A DNA stretch of 5,549 bases from CAXBID01 sp963975495 (GTDB lineage: Bacteria > Bacteroidota > Bacteroidia > Flavobacteriales > Flavobacteriaceae), in assembly GCA_963975495.1 (NCBI GenBank), contig CAXBID010000262.1, forward strand, positions 1 through 5,549, given 5' to 3'. The notes beneath the pieces are model-generated. The model was given only the letters and a program-made list of their open reading frames with translations, was not told where the DNA came from and made no database searches. The position numbers were made by a program, and so were the translations under genes. Position 1 is the stretch's first letter. Each line of letters begins with the position of its first letter. Positions 1-5,549 of the stretch are shown piece by piece.

Positions 1-209
1 TTACTTAAATCCAATTTCGATAAAACGGCAGCGGTGTCAACCATTTGCGGAATCGCTTTTGGGGATACAAAACTCCCAAAATCAATAGTATCAAACCCAA
101 CTCGCAACAGCGATTGAATATACTGCACTTTCTGTTCTGTCGGTATAAATTGCTTTATACCTTGCATCGCATCACGTGGGCATTCAATAATTTTAATAGA
201 TTTTGACAT
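1..209 (-). CDS. Hydroxymethylglutaryl-CoA lyase, N-terminal part (runs off left edge)
   Basis: HMG-CoA lyase cleaves 3-hydroxy-3-methylglutaryl-CoA to acetoacetate and acetyl-CoA, the last step of leucine breakdown, in the cytoplasm. Only the first 69 codons plus two bases are present; the stop lies outside the window. The protein starts MSKSIKIIECPRDAMQ. Residues 9-16 (ECPRDAMQ) correspond to the family's GPRDGLQ strand, where Arg12 and Asp13 match the catalytic Arg and the metal-binding Asp at the mouth of the TIM barrel. Residues 44-57 (DFGSFVSPKAIPQM) match the family's 'SFVSPK..PQM.D' motif, so the fold and substrate site appear intact as far as seen. Cys10, Ala14 and Met15 differ from the textbook motif; I believe this is a variant common in flavobacteria, but that is from memory. 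The ATG at 209 is the first possible start and sits correctly before the barrel. No clear TAnnTTTG promoter is visible upstream on this strand. In other bacteria such genes are called mvaB or yngG. Confidence 0.9.
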   Translation of the reverse strand, partial: MSKSIKIIECPRDAMQGIKQFIPTEQKVQYIQSLLRVGFDTIDFGSFVSPKAIPQMVDTAAVLSKLDLS

Positions 210-300
210 AAACGGTTTTGAAATAGATGATAAAAATACTATTAATTTTTATAAGCTTTATTAAGAAAAACAGACCTAAAATTAATAAACTGCATAGGCT

Positions 301-482
301 ATGAAAAACTTTACTTATCTCCTATTTATAGTCTTCTTGGTAAGTTAGTCAAACGCATTACACCCAACATAAGTAACTCTAGAACAGATATTAATTTATC
401 TGCCTTAAACAAAGGGCTTTACCTTTTAAAGCTTAAAACAAATACTGGAAATACTAAAACTCAAAAAATAATAGTAGAATAA
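301..482 (+). pseudogene. Remnant of a T9SS-exported protein: signal-peptide-like start joined out of frame to a C-terminal sorting domain
   Basis: Read backward from the TAA at 480-482, the frame encodes a tail beginning IYSLLGKLVKRI at 324, then INLSALNKGLYLLKLKTN, and ending TQKIIVE. This is the pattern of a type A T9SS sorting domain (Por secretion tail: 'v.iynllGk.v', 'idls.L..G.Yllkl', 'kkiive'). The frame is open from 255 but has no ATG, and there is no room for a cargo domain. In a different frame, an ATG at 301 gives MKNFTYLLFIVFLVS and then TAG at 346-348, which looks like the start of a signal peptide. The two readings overlap at about 324-348. The simplest reading is a gene that lost its middle by deletion, leaving its two ends fused out of frame. 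The usual PNP motif that opens these tails is missing. It is unlikely to make a functional product. A chance signal-peptide-like ORF beside a truncated gene end is the alternative. Confidence 0.65.
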
Positions 483-513
483 CGGATAAATCCTACATTC
501 AACGTTAATATTA

Positions 514-542
514 TTTGAAATATTTATTTCCATTTACATTTG
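514..542 (+). promoter_or_regulatory. Bacteroidota-type promoter of the M43 protease gene
   Basis: TTTG at 514-517 (-33 element) and TACATTTG at 535-542 (exact match to the -7 consensus TAnnTTTG) are 17 bases apart. The predicted transcription start is roughly 548-550, giving a leader of only about 12 bases before the ATG at 562. The spacer contains a perfect inverted repeat, GAAATA-TT-TATTTC at 517-530, which could be an operator but is AT-rich enough to arise by chance. No Shine-Dalgarno sequence is seen, which is normal in this phylum. Confidence 0.6.
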
Positions 543-561
543 AAAAAATGTTTAGCCCCAA

Positions 562-2493
562 ATGAATATTTTACCACCTAAATTCCATTTAATTCTGTTG
601 TCGATTCTTGTATCGATAACTTTTTATCTGCCTGCGCAGAATACAGAATCTAATTGCGGAACAACCACCACCTCTGAATCTCTTGAATATTTTAAAAGTT
701 TAAAACCTCAAATTGAAAAGTTTGAGCAAGAGTTTATGCTCAGAAAAACGAATACCAGTAAAGGCCATTCATCAAGGGTGATAAATTCAATACCCATAAA
801 AGCGCATATTATTAGACATTCTGATGGCTCCGGAGGTCTTAGTATTTCAAAACTCAATACTGCTATTGCTAACTTGAATGCTATTTATGCAGACGCATAT
901 ATGGAGTTTTTTCTGTGTGATGGCATTAATTATATCAATGAAGATGCCCTTTGCGATTTTAAAAAAGGTGATGAAAAAATATTAATTGAAACAAATAACG
1001 TGAATGGTTTAATCAATATTTATTTTGCAGATTATATTGAAAATACTTCAGAAGAAGGTATTTGCGGATACAGTGATAATGCTGGTAGAAATGATATTAT
1101 TGTCATGAAAACAGATTGTGCAACTAATGGTTCATCATTAGCGCACGAAATGGGCCATTTTTTCTCATTAATTCATACACACGGCCCGGACAACACTAAA
1201 ACCACAGAGCTGGTTGATGGTAGCAATTGCGATACTGATGGCGATGGCATTTGTGATACACCTGCGGATCCAATACTAACTAATACCAATGTAAATAATT
1301 ATTGTAAATACACTGGACATGAAACTGATGCTAATGGCGATAAATATGCACCAGATACTAATAACATCATGTCATATTCCAGAAAAGGTTGTAGAAATCG
1401 TTTTACACCACAGCAATTGGCGCGTATGTATGCTTTTTATCAAACAGCAAAAAGTTATTTAGCTTGTCCTTCATTTAATGCTAATTTTAGTGCAGACATC
1501 TCCCAAACCTGTGAAGAATCACTAACCGTAAATTTTGCAAACAACTGCTCAGGTATTACCCAATGGCAATGGGATATTGACAGCGATGGTATTGTAGATT
1601 ATACCACTGAAAACCCAACACACACATATTCTACTGGTAATTATGATGTTACACTAATAGTTTCTAACAAATCAAAAACCGTAACCAAAACATTTGCTAA
1701 TTTTATAAAAGTAGGTACTCAAACCGATTTTTTAAATGAGGAATTTGAAAATATTATTATGATTGGTGAAAGTGATTGGACAGCAAATGATTTATCAGGA
1801 AACGGTTACAATTGGTTACTAAAAAAAGGGGGAACTGATACTGAAAAAACTGGACCGCTATTGAAAAACGCTGATAATAAAGTCAATACTTATATTTATG
1901 CTGAAGCTACTGGAGCACAACCAAATGATGTCACAGAACTTATTTCACCGTGCATTTACATCGAGCATCAAAACTCTGCCATTGAATTTGCATACCACAT
2001 GTTTGGAAGTGGTATTGGTGAATTACACGTGGATATTGAAACAGATTACGGTTATATTTATGATGCTATTGAGCCATTTTATGGAAGCCAGCAATACCAT
2101 CAAAGTGATAATTTTTTAACTCAAGATATTGACTTATCATCATATGTAAATCAAACTATAAATATTCATTTCAGAGCCGTAAGAGGTTCTAATTGGGATG
2201 GCGATATAGCATTAGATAACATTTTTATTAAAACCATTTCAGTTCCAATTTCAGATGAACCCGTAAAGGTGTATCCAAATCCAATAAAAGGTGATGTTGT
2301 TTATGTGAAAGGAAATAATTTTAAAGCATTACTAACCACTTATCATATTTCAAATTTAGAAGGACAAATATTTACATCAGGCACTTTATCGGGTGCAAAT
2401 CAACCTATTAATGTTGGTGGGTTATCTTCTGGAATGTATTTATTGACTATTAGAAATAAAGAAACGACTATCACAAAAAAGATAATAAAGTAG
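562..2493 (+). CDS. Secreted M43-type (pappalysin/cytophagalysin-like) zinc metalloprotease with PKD, MAM-like and T9SS sorting domains
   Basis: This is predicted to be an extracellular or surface endopeptidase of 643 residues, crossing the inner membrane by Sec and the outer membrane by T9SS. Residues 1-25 form a signal peptide (hydrophobic from about 8 to 23, likely cleavage near LPA25-Q26). The protease domain spans about 75-300: the zinc site is HEMGHFFSLIH at 195-205 with His195, Glu196, His199 and His205; a CDTDGDGICDTPADP segment at 223-237 is typical of the family; the Met-turn is NIMSYS at 268-273 (Met270). Residues 305-388 are a PKD domain (WDIDSDG at 337-343, NPTHTYSTGNYDV at 351-363). 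Residues 393-558 resemble a MAM or jelly-roll domain (NWDGDIALDN at 544-553). Residues 568-643 are the type A sorting tail (KVYPNP at 569-574, GLSSGMYLL, final KKIIK). Ser202 replaces the Gly of the usual HExxHxxGxxH motif. The start at 562 places the signal peptide correctly. It has its own promoter and appears to be a single-gene unit. The substrate is unknown. Confidence 0.9.
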   Translation: MNILPPKFHLILLSILVSITFYLPAQNTESNCGTTTTSESLEYFKSLKPQIEKFEQEFMLRKTNTSKGHSSRVINSIPIKAHIIRHSDGSGGLSISKLNTAIANLNAIYADAYMEFFLCDGINYINEDALCDFKKGDEKILIETNNVNGLINIYFADYIENTSEEGICGYSDNAGRNDIIVMKTDCATNGSSLAHEMGHFFSLIHTHGPDNTKTTELVDGSNCDTDGDGICDTPADPILTNTNVNNYCKYTGHETDANGDKYAPDTNNIMSYSRKGCRNRFTPQQLARMYAFYQTAKSYLACPSFNANFSADISQTCEESLTVNFANNCSGITQWQWDIDSDGIVDYTTENPTHTYSTGNYDVTLIVSNKSKTVTKTFANFIKVGTQTDFLNEEFENIIMIGESDWTANDLSGNGYNWLLKKGGTDTEKTGPLLKNADNKVNTYIYAEATGAQPNDVTELISPCIYIEHQNSAIEFAYHMFGSGIGELHVDIETDYGYIYDAIEPFYGSQQYHQSDNFLTQDIDLSSYVNQTINIHFRAVRGSNWDGDIALDNIFIKTISVPISDEPVKVYPNPIKGDVVYVKGNNFKALLTTYHISNLEGQIFTSGTLSGANQPINVGGLSSGMYLLTIRNKETTITKKIIK

Positions 2494-2495
2494 AT

Positions 2496-3530
2496 TTATT
2501 TTTCTATAAGAATAGCTTTGTTAATGCTTTTGATTAAGCTCGGTCCTTCGTAAATAAACCCCGTATAAATTTGAACTAAATCTGCGCCAGCATTAATTTT
2601 TTCAAGAGCGTCTTTAGCTGAATGTATCCCACCCACACCAATAATTGGAAACGCTTTTTTACTTTTTTCAGATAAGTATTTAATAACTTGGGTGCTTTTT
2701 TCCTTTATTGGTTGTCCGCTTAAACCACCGTTACCAATACTTTCCAGCAATTCATTTGAAGCTTTCAAACCTGTTCTATCGGTTGATGTGTTACTCGCTA
2801 TAACCCCATCAAGTTTTGTGGTTTTAACCAATTCAATAATTTCATCTAATTGTCCTTCATTTAAATCGGGGGCTATTTTTAACAAAATTGGTTTTTGGGT
2901 TTCAAAACTTATATTTGCTTGTTGCACAGTACCAATTAATTCTTCTAAATAATCTTTATCGTTTAATTTGGCATGACTATCCACATTCGGGCAACTAACA
3001 TTTAGCACAAAATAGCCAACATAAGGATGTAATGCATTAAAACATGTTAAGTAATCCTTGGTATAATCCTCAGGCTTTGTGTTAGTGTTTTTTCCAATAT
3101 TTCCGCCAATTATCAGTTTCCCTTTATTCTTTTTTAGTTGAATAATTGCCGCTTCAACACCTTCATTATTAAATCCCATTCGGTTAATAATCCCTTGATC
3201 ATCCTTTAATCGAAACAGGCGTTTTTTAGGGTTTCCCGCTTGTGCTTTTGGTGTAACGGTTCCTATTTCAATAAACCCAAATCCAAAATTAGCCAACTCA
3301 TTATACAACACTGCGTTTTTATCAAAACCAGCCGCTAAACCTACAGGATTTTTAAAGGTTAAACCGAATAGTTTTCGTTCTAATTTCTCATTTTCAACAA
3401 CATACAAACTTCTAAATAAAGACGAAAAACCTGGAATCTTTAAGGTGAACTTTATTAATGAAAATGTAAAATGATGAATTTTTTCGGGGTCGAATAAGAA
3501 AAATAAAGGGCGAAGTAGTGCTTTGTACAT
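2496..3530 (-). CDS. pyrD: Dihydroorotate dehydrogenase, quinone-dependent (class 2) type
   Basis: PyrD oxidises dihydroorotate to orotate, the fourth step of de novo pyrimidine synthesis, using FMN. Class 2 enzymes pass electrons to membrane quinone. The 344 residues match the class 2 length (E. coli 336). The N-terminal part (MYKALLRPLFFLFDPEKIHHFTF) is the class 2 extension that binds the membrane face. The barrel follows: NPVGLAAGFDKN at 61-72 (Lys71), IGTVTPKAQ GNP at 89-101, INRMGFNN at 115-122, the catalytic loop LNVSCPNV at 176-183, LLKIAPD at 216-222, ASNTS at 245-249, GGLSG at 268-272, and phosphate-binding IGVGG at 297-301 and YTGFIYEGP at 322-330. Cys180 sits where class 2 enzymes normally have the catalytic Ser (NxSSPN) and class 1 enzymes have Cys. 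The ATG at 3530 is 14 bases after a good promoter. The gene converges on the M43 protease gene with a 2-base gap. Identity as PyrD is firm; quinone use is inferred from the N-terminal extension. Confidence 0.95.
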   Translation of the reverse strand: MYKALLRPLFFLFDPEKIHHFTFSLIKFTLKIPGFSSLFRSLYVVENEKLERKLFGLTFKNPVGLAAGFDKNAVLYNELANFGFGFIEIGTVTPKAQAGNPKKRLFRLKDDQGIINRMGFNNEGVEAAIIQLKKNKGKLIIGGNIGKNTNTKPEDYTKDYLTCFNALHPYVGYFVLNVSCPNVDSHAKLNDKDYLEELIGTVQQANISFETQKPILLKIAPDLNEGQLDEIIELVKTTKLDGVIASNTSTDRTGLKASNELLESIGNGGLSGQPIKEKSTQVIKYLSEKSKKAFPIIGVGGIHSAKDALEKINAGADLVQIYTGFIYEGPSLIKSINKAILIEK

Positions 3531-3544
3531 CAGTATTATTTATG

Positions 3545-3575
3545 CAAAAGTACTTCTAATTAAAAAATTGAACAA
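3545..3575 (-). promoter_or_regulatory. Bacteroidota-type promoter of pyrD
   Basis: On the minus strand, TTG at 3575-3573 and TACTTTTG at 3552-3545 (exact match to TAnnTTTG) are 20 bases apart, upstream of the pyrD ATG at 3530. The predicted leader is about 10 bases. Two overlapping dyads cover the -33 element: AATTG-AA-CAATT (3566-3577) and TTGAA-CAA-TTCAA (3568-3580). They could be a repressor site, but both are short and AT-rich. Confidence 0.6.
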
Positions 3576-3581
3576 TTCAAA

Positions 3582-3634
3582 AGCCAAAAAAATTATTAAT
3601 CGTATTTTTAAGCCCATAATTGGCTATTAATTAT
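3582..3634. repeat. Inverted repeats in the pyrD-pepT divergent spacer
   Basis: AGCCAA (3582-3587) pairs with TTGGCT (3620-3625). Overlapping the second arm, ATAATT (3616-3621) pairs with AATTAT (3629-3634) around a 7-base spacer. They lie upstream of both genes and could be regulator sites. In such AT-rich DNA, 6-base arms are weak evidence. I see no convincing TAnnTTTG promoter for pepT in this spacer. Confidence 0.2.
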
Positions 3635-3666
3635 CTCACTCTTATGCCAAAAATATTTATCAGAAT

Positions 3667-4905
3667 ATGATTTCTAAAGAACACATTATCAAACGCTTTG
3701 TAAGCTATGTAACCATCGATACGGAATCTGACCCAGATTCAAACACAACACCCAGCACCAAAAAACAGTGGAATTTAGCAAATAAACTTGCAGACGAATT
3801 AAAGGCAATTGGTATGCATGACGTTAGTATTGATGAGAACGCATATATTATGGCTACCCTACCTAGTAATTTGGATTACGACGTACCGACCATAGGTTTT
3901 ATTTCGCATTTTGATACATCGCCAGACTTTACCGGGACCAATGTAAAACCTCAAATACATGAAAATTATTTGGGTGGAGACATTTTACTTAATAAGCAGG
4001 AAAACATTGTGCTTTCGCCCAATTATTTTGAAGATTTACGCCAATATACTGGGCAAACCCTTATTACAACCGATGGTACTACCCTTTTAGGTGCTGATGA
4101 TAAAGCAGGTATTTGTGAAATTGTTTCGGCTATGGAATATTTAATTAAAAACCCAGAAATTAAACACGGTAAAATCAGGGTTGGGTTTACACCCGATGAA
4201 GAAATTGGTAGAGGTGCACATAAATTTGATGTTGAAAAGTTTGGAGCAGATTGGGCGTATACTATGGATGGTAGCCAAATAGGGGAATTGGAATACGAAA
4301 ATTTTAATGCAGCAGAAGCCGTGGTAAAAGTAAAAGGTAAAATAGTACACCCAGGATATGCCAAAGGAAAAATGATTAACTCCATGTACATTGCTACAGA
4401 GTTCATTAATTCTTTGCCGTCATTAGAAACTCCCGAACATACAGAAGGCTATCAAGGTTTTTTTCATTTGCATGATATGGAAGGAGACGTTGAGGAAACC
4501 ACTTTAAAATACATTATTCGAGACCACGACATGGGACATTTTGAGGCACGAAAAGAGGTGATGCAAAAACTAACCCATGAGCTAAATTCCCAATACGATA
4601 GAGAGGTGATTACAACGGAAATTAAAGACCAATATTTCAACATGCGCGAAAAAATTGAGCCCGTAATGCATATTGTTGATATTGCCGAAGAGGCCATGAA
4701 ACAACTGAACATTAAACCATTAATTAAAGCGATCCGTGGTGGTACAGACGGCTCGCAATTAAGTTATATGGGATTGCCTTGTCCTAATATATTTGCTGGT
4801 GGCCATAATTTTCATGGGCGTTACGAGTATGTTCCTGTTGAAAGTATGATTAAAGCTACTGAGGTTATTTGCAAGATTGCGGAACTTACGGCAGCAAAAA
4901 AATAA
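3667..4905 (+). CDS. pepT: Peptidase T (tripeptide aminopeptidase), M20B family
   Basis: PepT is a cytoplasmic di-zinc aminopeptidase that removes the N-terminal residue from tripeptides, recycling imported or internally produced peptides. The 412 residues match the family length (E. coli 408). All metal and catalytic residues are in place, each shifted 3-5 positions from E. coli numbering: ISHFDTSPD at 79-87 (His81 ligand, Asp83), LGADDKAG at 141-148 (Asp144 bridging both zincs), TPDEEIGRG at 175-183 (Glu178 general base, Glu179 ligand), MDG at 200-202 (Asp201 ligand) and NFHGRYEYVP at 381-390 (His383 ligand). RGGTDGSQLS at 358-367 is the family's substrate-binding segment. The dimerisation (lid) domain lies between, about 210-325. 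The ATG at 3667 gives the standard N-terminus. pepT is divergent from pyrD by 136 bases and followed by 162 bases without an intact gene, so it is probably monocistronic. Confidence 0.96.
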   Translation: MISKEHIIKRFVSYVTIDTESDPDSNTTPSTKKQWNLANKLADELKAIGMHDVSIDENAYIMATLPSNLDYDVPTIGFISHFDTSPDFTGTNVKPQIHENYLGGDILLNKQENIVLSPNYFEDLRQYTGQTLITTDGTTLLGADDKAGICEIVSAMEYLIKNPEIKHGKIRVGFTPDEEIGRGAHKFDVEKFGADWAYTMDGSQIGELEYENFNAAEAVVKVKGKIVHPGYAKGKMINSMYIATEFINSLPSLETPEHTEGYQGFFHLHDMEGDVEETTLKYIIRDHDMGHFEARKEVMQKLTHELNSQYDREVITTEIKDQYFNMREKIEPVMHIVDIAEEAMKQLNIKPLIKAIRGGTDGSQLSYMGLPCPNIFAGGHNFHGRYEYVPVESMIKATEVICKIAELTAAKK

Positions 4906-4948
4906 CTCGATTTGTGAAAACTTGAATTTATAAAATTTTTCAGCTAAC

Positions 4949-4961
4949 TTCGTTTAACGAA
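4949..4961. repeat. Short palindrome TTCGTTTAACGAA downstream of pepT
   Basis: TTCGTT and AACGAA are perfect inverted arms around a single T. As RNA this would be a 5-bp stem with a 3-base loop. It lies 44 bases after the pepT stop and 119 bases before the lipoprotein start. It lacks a following U-run, so it looks more like a protein-binding palindrome than a terminator. No function can be assigned. Confidence 0.3.
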
Positions 4962-5030
4962 CGATATAGTCCATTAAAACGCAACCATATCTTGACATTG
5001 CAAAACATTAAAAACAACAGAGAGGTAAGA

Positions 5031-5063
5031 ATGAATAGAGAGTATAATAACCTTAAACAATAA
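5031..5063 (+). other. Possible 10-codon leader ORF before the lipoprotein gene
   Basis: ATG at 5031 encodes MNREYNNLKQ and stops with TAA at 5061-5063, four bases before the lipoprotein ATG at 5068. It is preceded by AGAGAGGTAAG, a better Shine-Dalgarno-like sequence than any in front of the large genes here. Translation could deliver ribosomes to the next start. Nothing in the peptide suggests classical attenuation. It may be chance. Confidence 0.2.
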
Positions 5064-5067
5064 AATT

Positions 5068-5549
5068 ATGAAAACTGATTTGTACACAAAGATAATTTTA
5101 TCAATATTAACGCTATGCTTTATTTTTTCATGTAACAGTAATGATGAAAATTCAACCAATAGTTCTGATATTTTAGGAAAATGGGTTATAGCCCAACTTG
5201 ACTTTGAAGATAATTACGATTATCCAGACTGTGCCGTTAACAATAACACCTATGAGTTTCTTACCAATGGTGATTTAATTTACAAGTACATTACTGGAAA
5301 CAATTGCAGTCAATCAGGAACTAACAATTATTAATATTCCATAGAAGGGAACAGTAAAATGGTTAAGACCACGCTAAACGGAGGTTATAACCCCCAAAAT
5401 GATTACATAGAAAAATTTACTATTAAAGTTTTGACAGAAACCCAATTAATCTTAGAAGCTTATTATGTGGATGAGGGTCTTGACAATGGACAAGGAATAA
5501 TAAATATACCGCAAGAAGATAGACGTGAAGAAATTTGGGAAAAAATAGA
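5068..5549 (+). pseudogene. Lipocalin-like lipoprotein interrupted by an in-frame TAA (also cut by right edge)
   Basis: The first 88 codons encode a lipoprotein: Lys2 and Lys8, a hydrophobic stretch at 9-20, then lipobox IFSC with Cys22 as the lipidated residue. The NSNDE that follows resembles the acidic surface-export signal of Bacteroidota lipoproteins. ILGKW at 35-39 is the G-x-W opening of lipocalin-like domains, followed by DCAVNNNTYEFLTNGD, as in Bacteroidota Lipocalin_4-type proteins. TAA at 5332-5334 then ends the frame in mid-domain. The same frame continues without any stop for 71 more complete codons to the window edge, reading YSIEGNSKMVKTTL, then EKFTIKVLTETQLILEAYYVD. That is the expected second half of the barrel (YSI.GN strand, 'I..LTET.L.LE' strand). 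A single base change therefore explains the break, for example TAT or CAA to TAA. TAA also ends pyrD and pepT, so this is not a general reassigned codon. The function of the family is unknown. A sequencing error is possible. Confidence 0.75.

Noticed and set aside
210..300. Promoter or RNA gene between HMG-CoA lyase and the remnant
   Set aside because: The segment is AT-rich with no TAnnTTTG match on either strand and no tRNA or riboswitch-like structure.
1898..2119. 73-codon plus-strand frame inside the protease gene
   Set aside because: It is a different frame of the MAM-like domain region with no family features.
2692..2952. 86-codon open frame on the plus strand
   Set aside because: It lies wholly opposite pyrD, which has strong family motifs, and its translation resembles no protein I know.
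4023..4406. 127-codon and other open frames on the minus strand across pepT
   Set aside because: They are shadows of the PepT coding frame; PepT has every catalytic residue in place.
4930..4944. T-run after pepT (about 4936-4940) as an intrinsic terminator
   Set aside because: No stable GC-containing stem precedes the T-run; only weak A-T pairing is possible.
4988..4994. TATCTTG as a -7 element for the lipoprotein gene
   Set aside because: It is one T short of TAnnTTTG and no TTG lies at the right distance upstream.
4993..4998. TTGACA as a sigma-70 -35 box for the lipoprotein gene
   Set aside because: No TATAAT-like box lies 16-19 bases downstream; the nearest TATAAT is 44 bases away. This promoter type is not the Bacteroidota norm.
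4974..5159. 61-codon minus-strand open frame
   Set aside because: It overlaps the signal peptide of the lipoprotein on the opposite strand and its translation shows no recognisable motif.

Overview
The window looks like an ordinary piece of chromosome from a low-GC marine or aquatic Bacteroidota, most likely Flavobacteriaceae. Three things point there: two type IX secretion (T9SS) C-terminal sorting domains, one intact and one in a gene remnant; promoters of the Bacteroidota form (TTTG or TTG, then TAnnTTTG) in front of two genes; and protein sequences (HMG-CoA lyase, PyrD, PepT) of flavobacterial character. These assignments come from reading the sequence and family knowledge; no database search was run.

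Layout, left to right. Bases 1-209 (minus) hold the N-terminal 69 codons of a hydroxymethylglutaryl-CoA lyase that runs off the left edge. Bases 210-561 lack an intact gene but contain a degraded T9SS-exported protein (about 301-482): a signal-peptide-like start runs directly, in another frame, into a complete sorting-domain tail. A good promoter (514-542) follows. Bases 562-2493 (plus) encode a secreted M43-type metalloprotease with PKD, MAM-like and T9SS sorting domains. It ends 2 bases from the end of the convergent pyrD (2496-3530, minus; quinone-dependent type dihydroorotate dehydrogenase). A 136-base divergent spacer with a pyrD promoter and AT-rich dyads separates pyrD from pepT (3667-4905, plus; peptidase T). 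Bases 4906-5067 are a short spacer with one palindrome and a small possible leader ORF. Bases 5068-5549 (plus) encode a lipocalin-like lipoprotein interrupted by one in-frame TAA; its reading frame stays open to the right edge.

The genes do not form an obvious operon or pathway. PyrD (pyrimidine synthesis), PepT (cytoplasmic tripeptide hydrolysis) and HMG-CoA lyase (leucine/ketone-body metabolism) are housekeeping. The secreted protease and the lipoprotein are envelope or exported functions. One loose thematic link, which is inference only, is protein use: an extracellular protease, a peptidase for imported peptides, and a leucine-catabolic enzyme.

I found no new multi-gene system. The most interesting items are the two broken exported-protein genes, the Cys in the catalytic-base position of a class 2-type PyrD, and the short ORFs that end at or next to the start codons of all three plus-strand genes.
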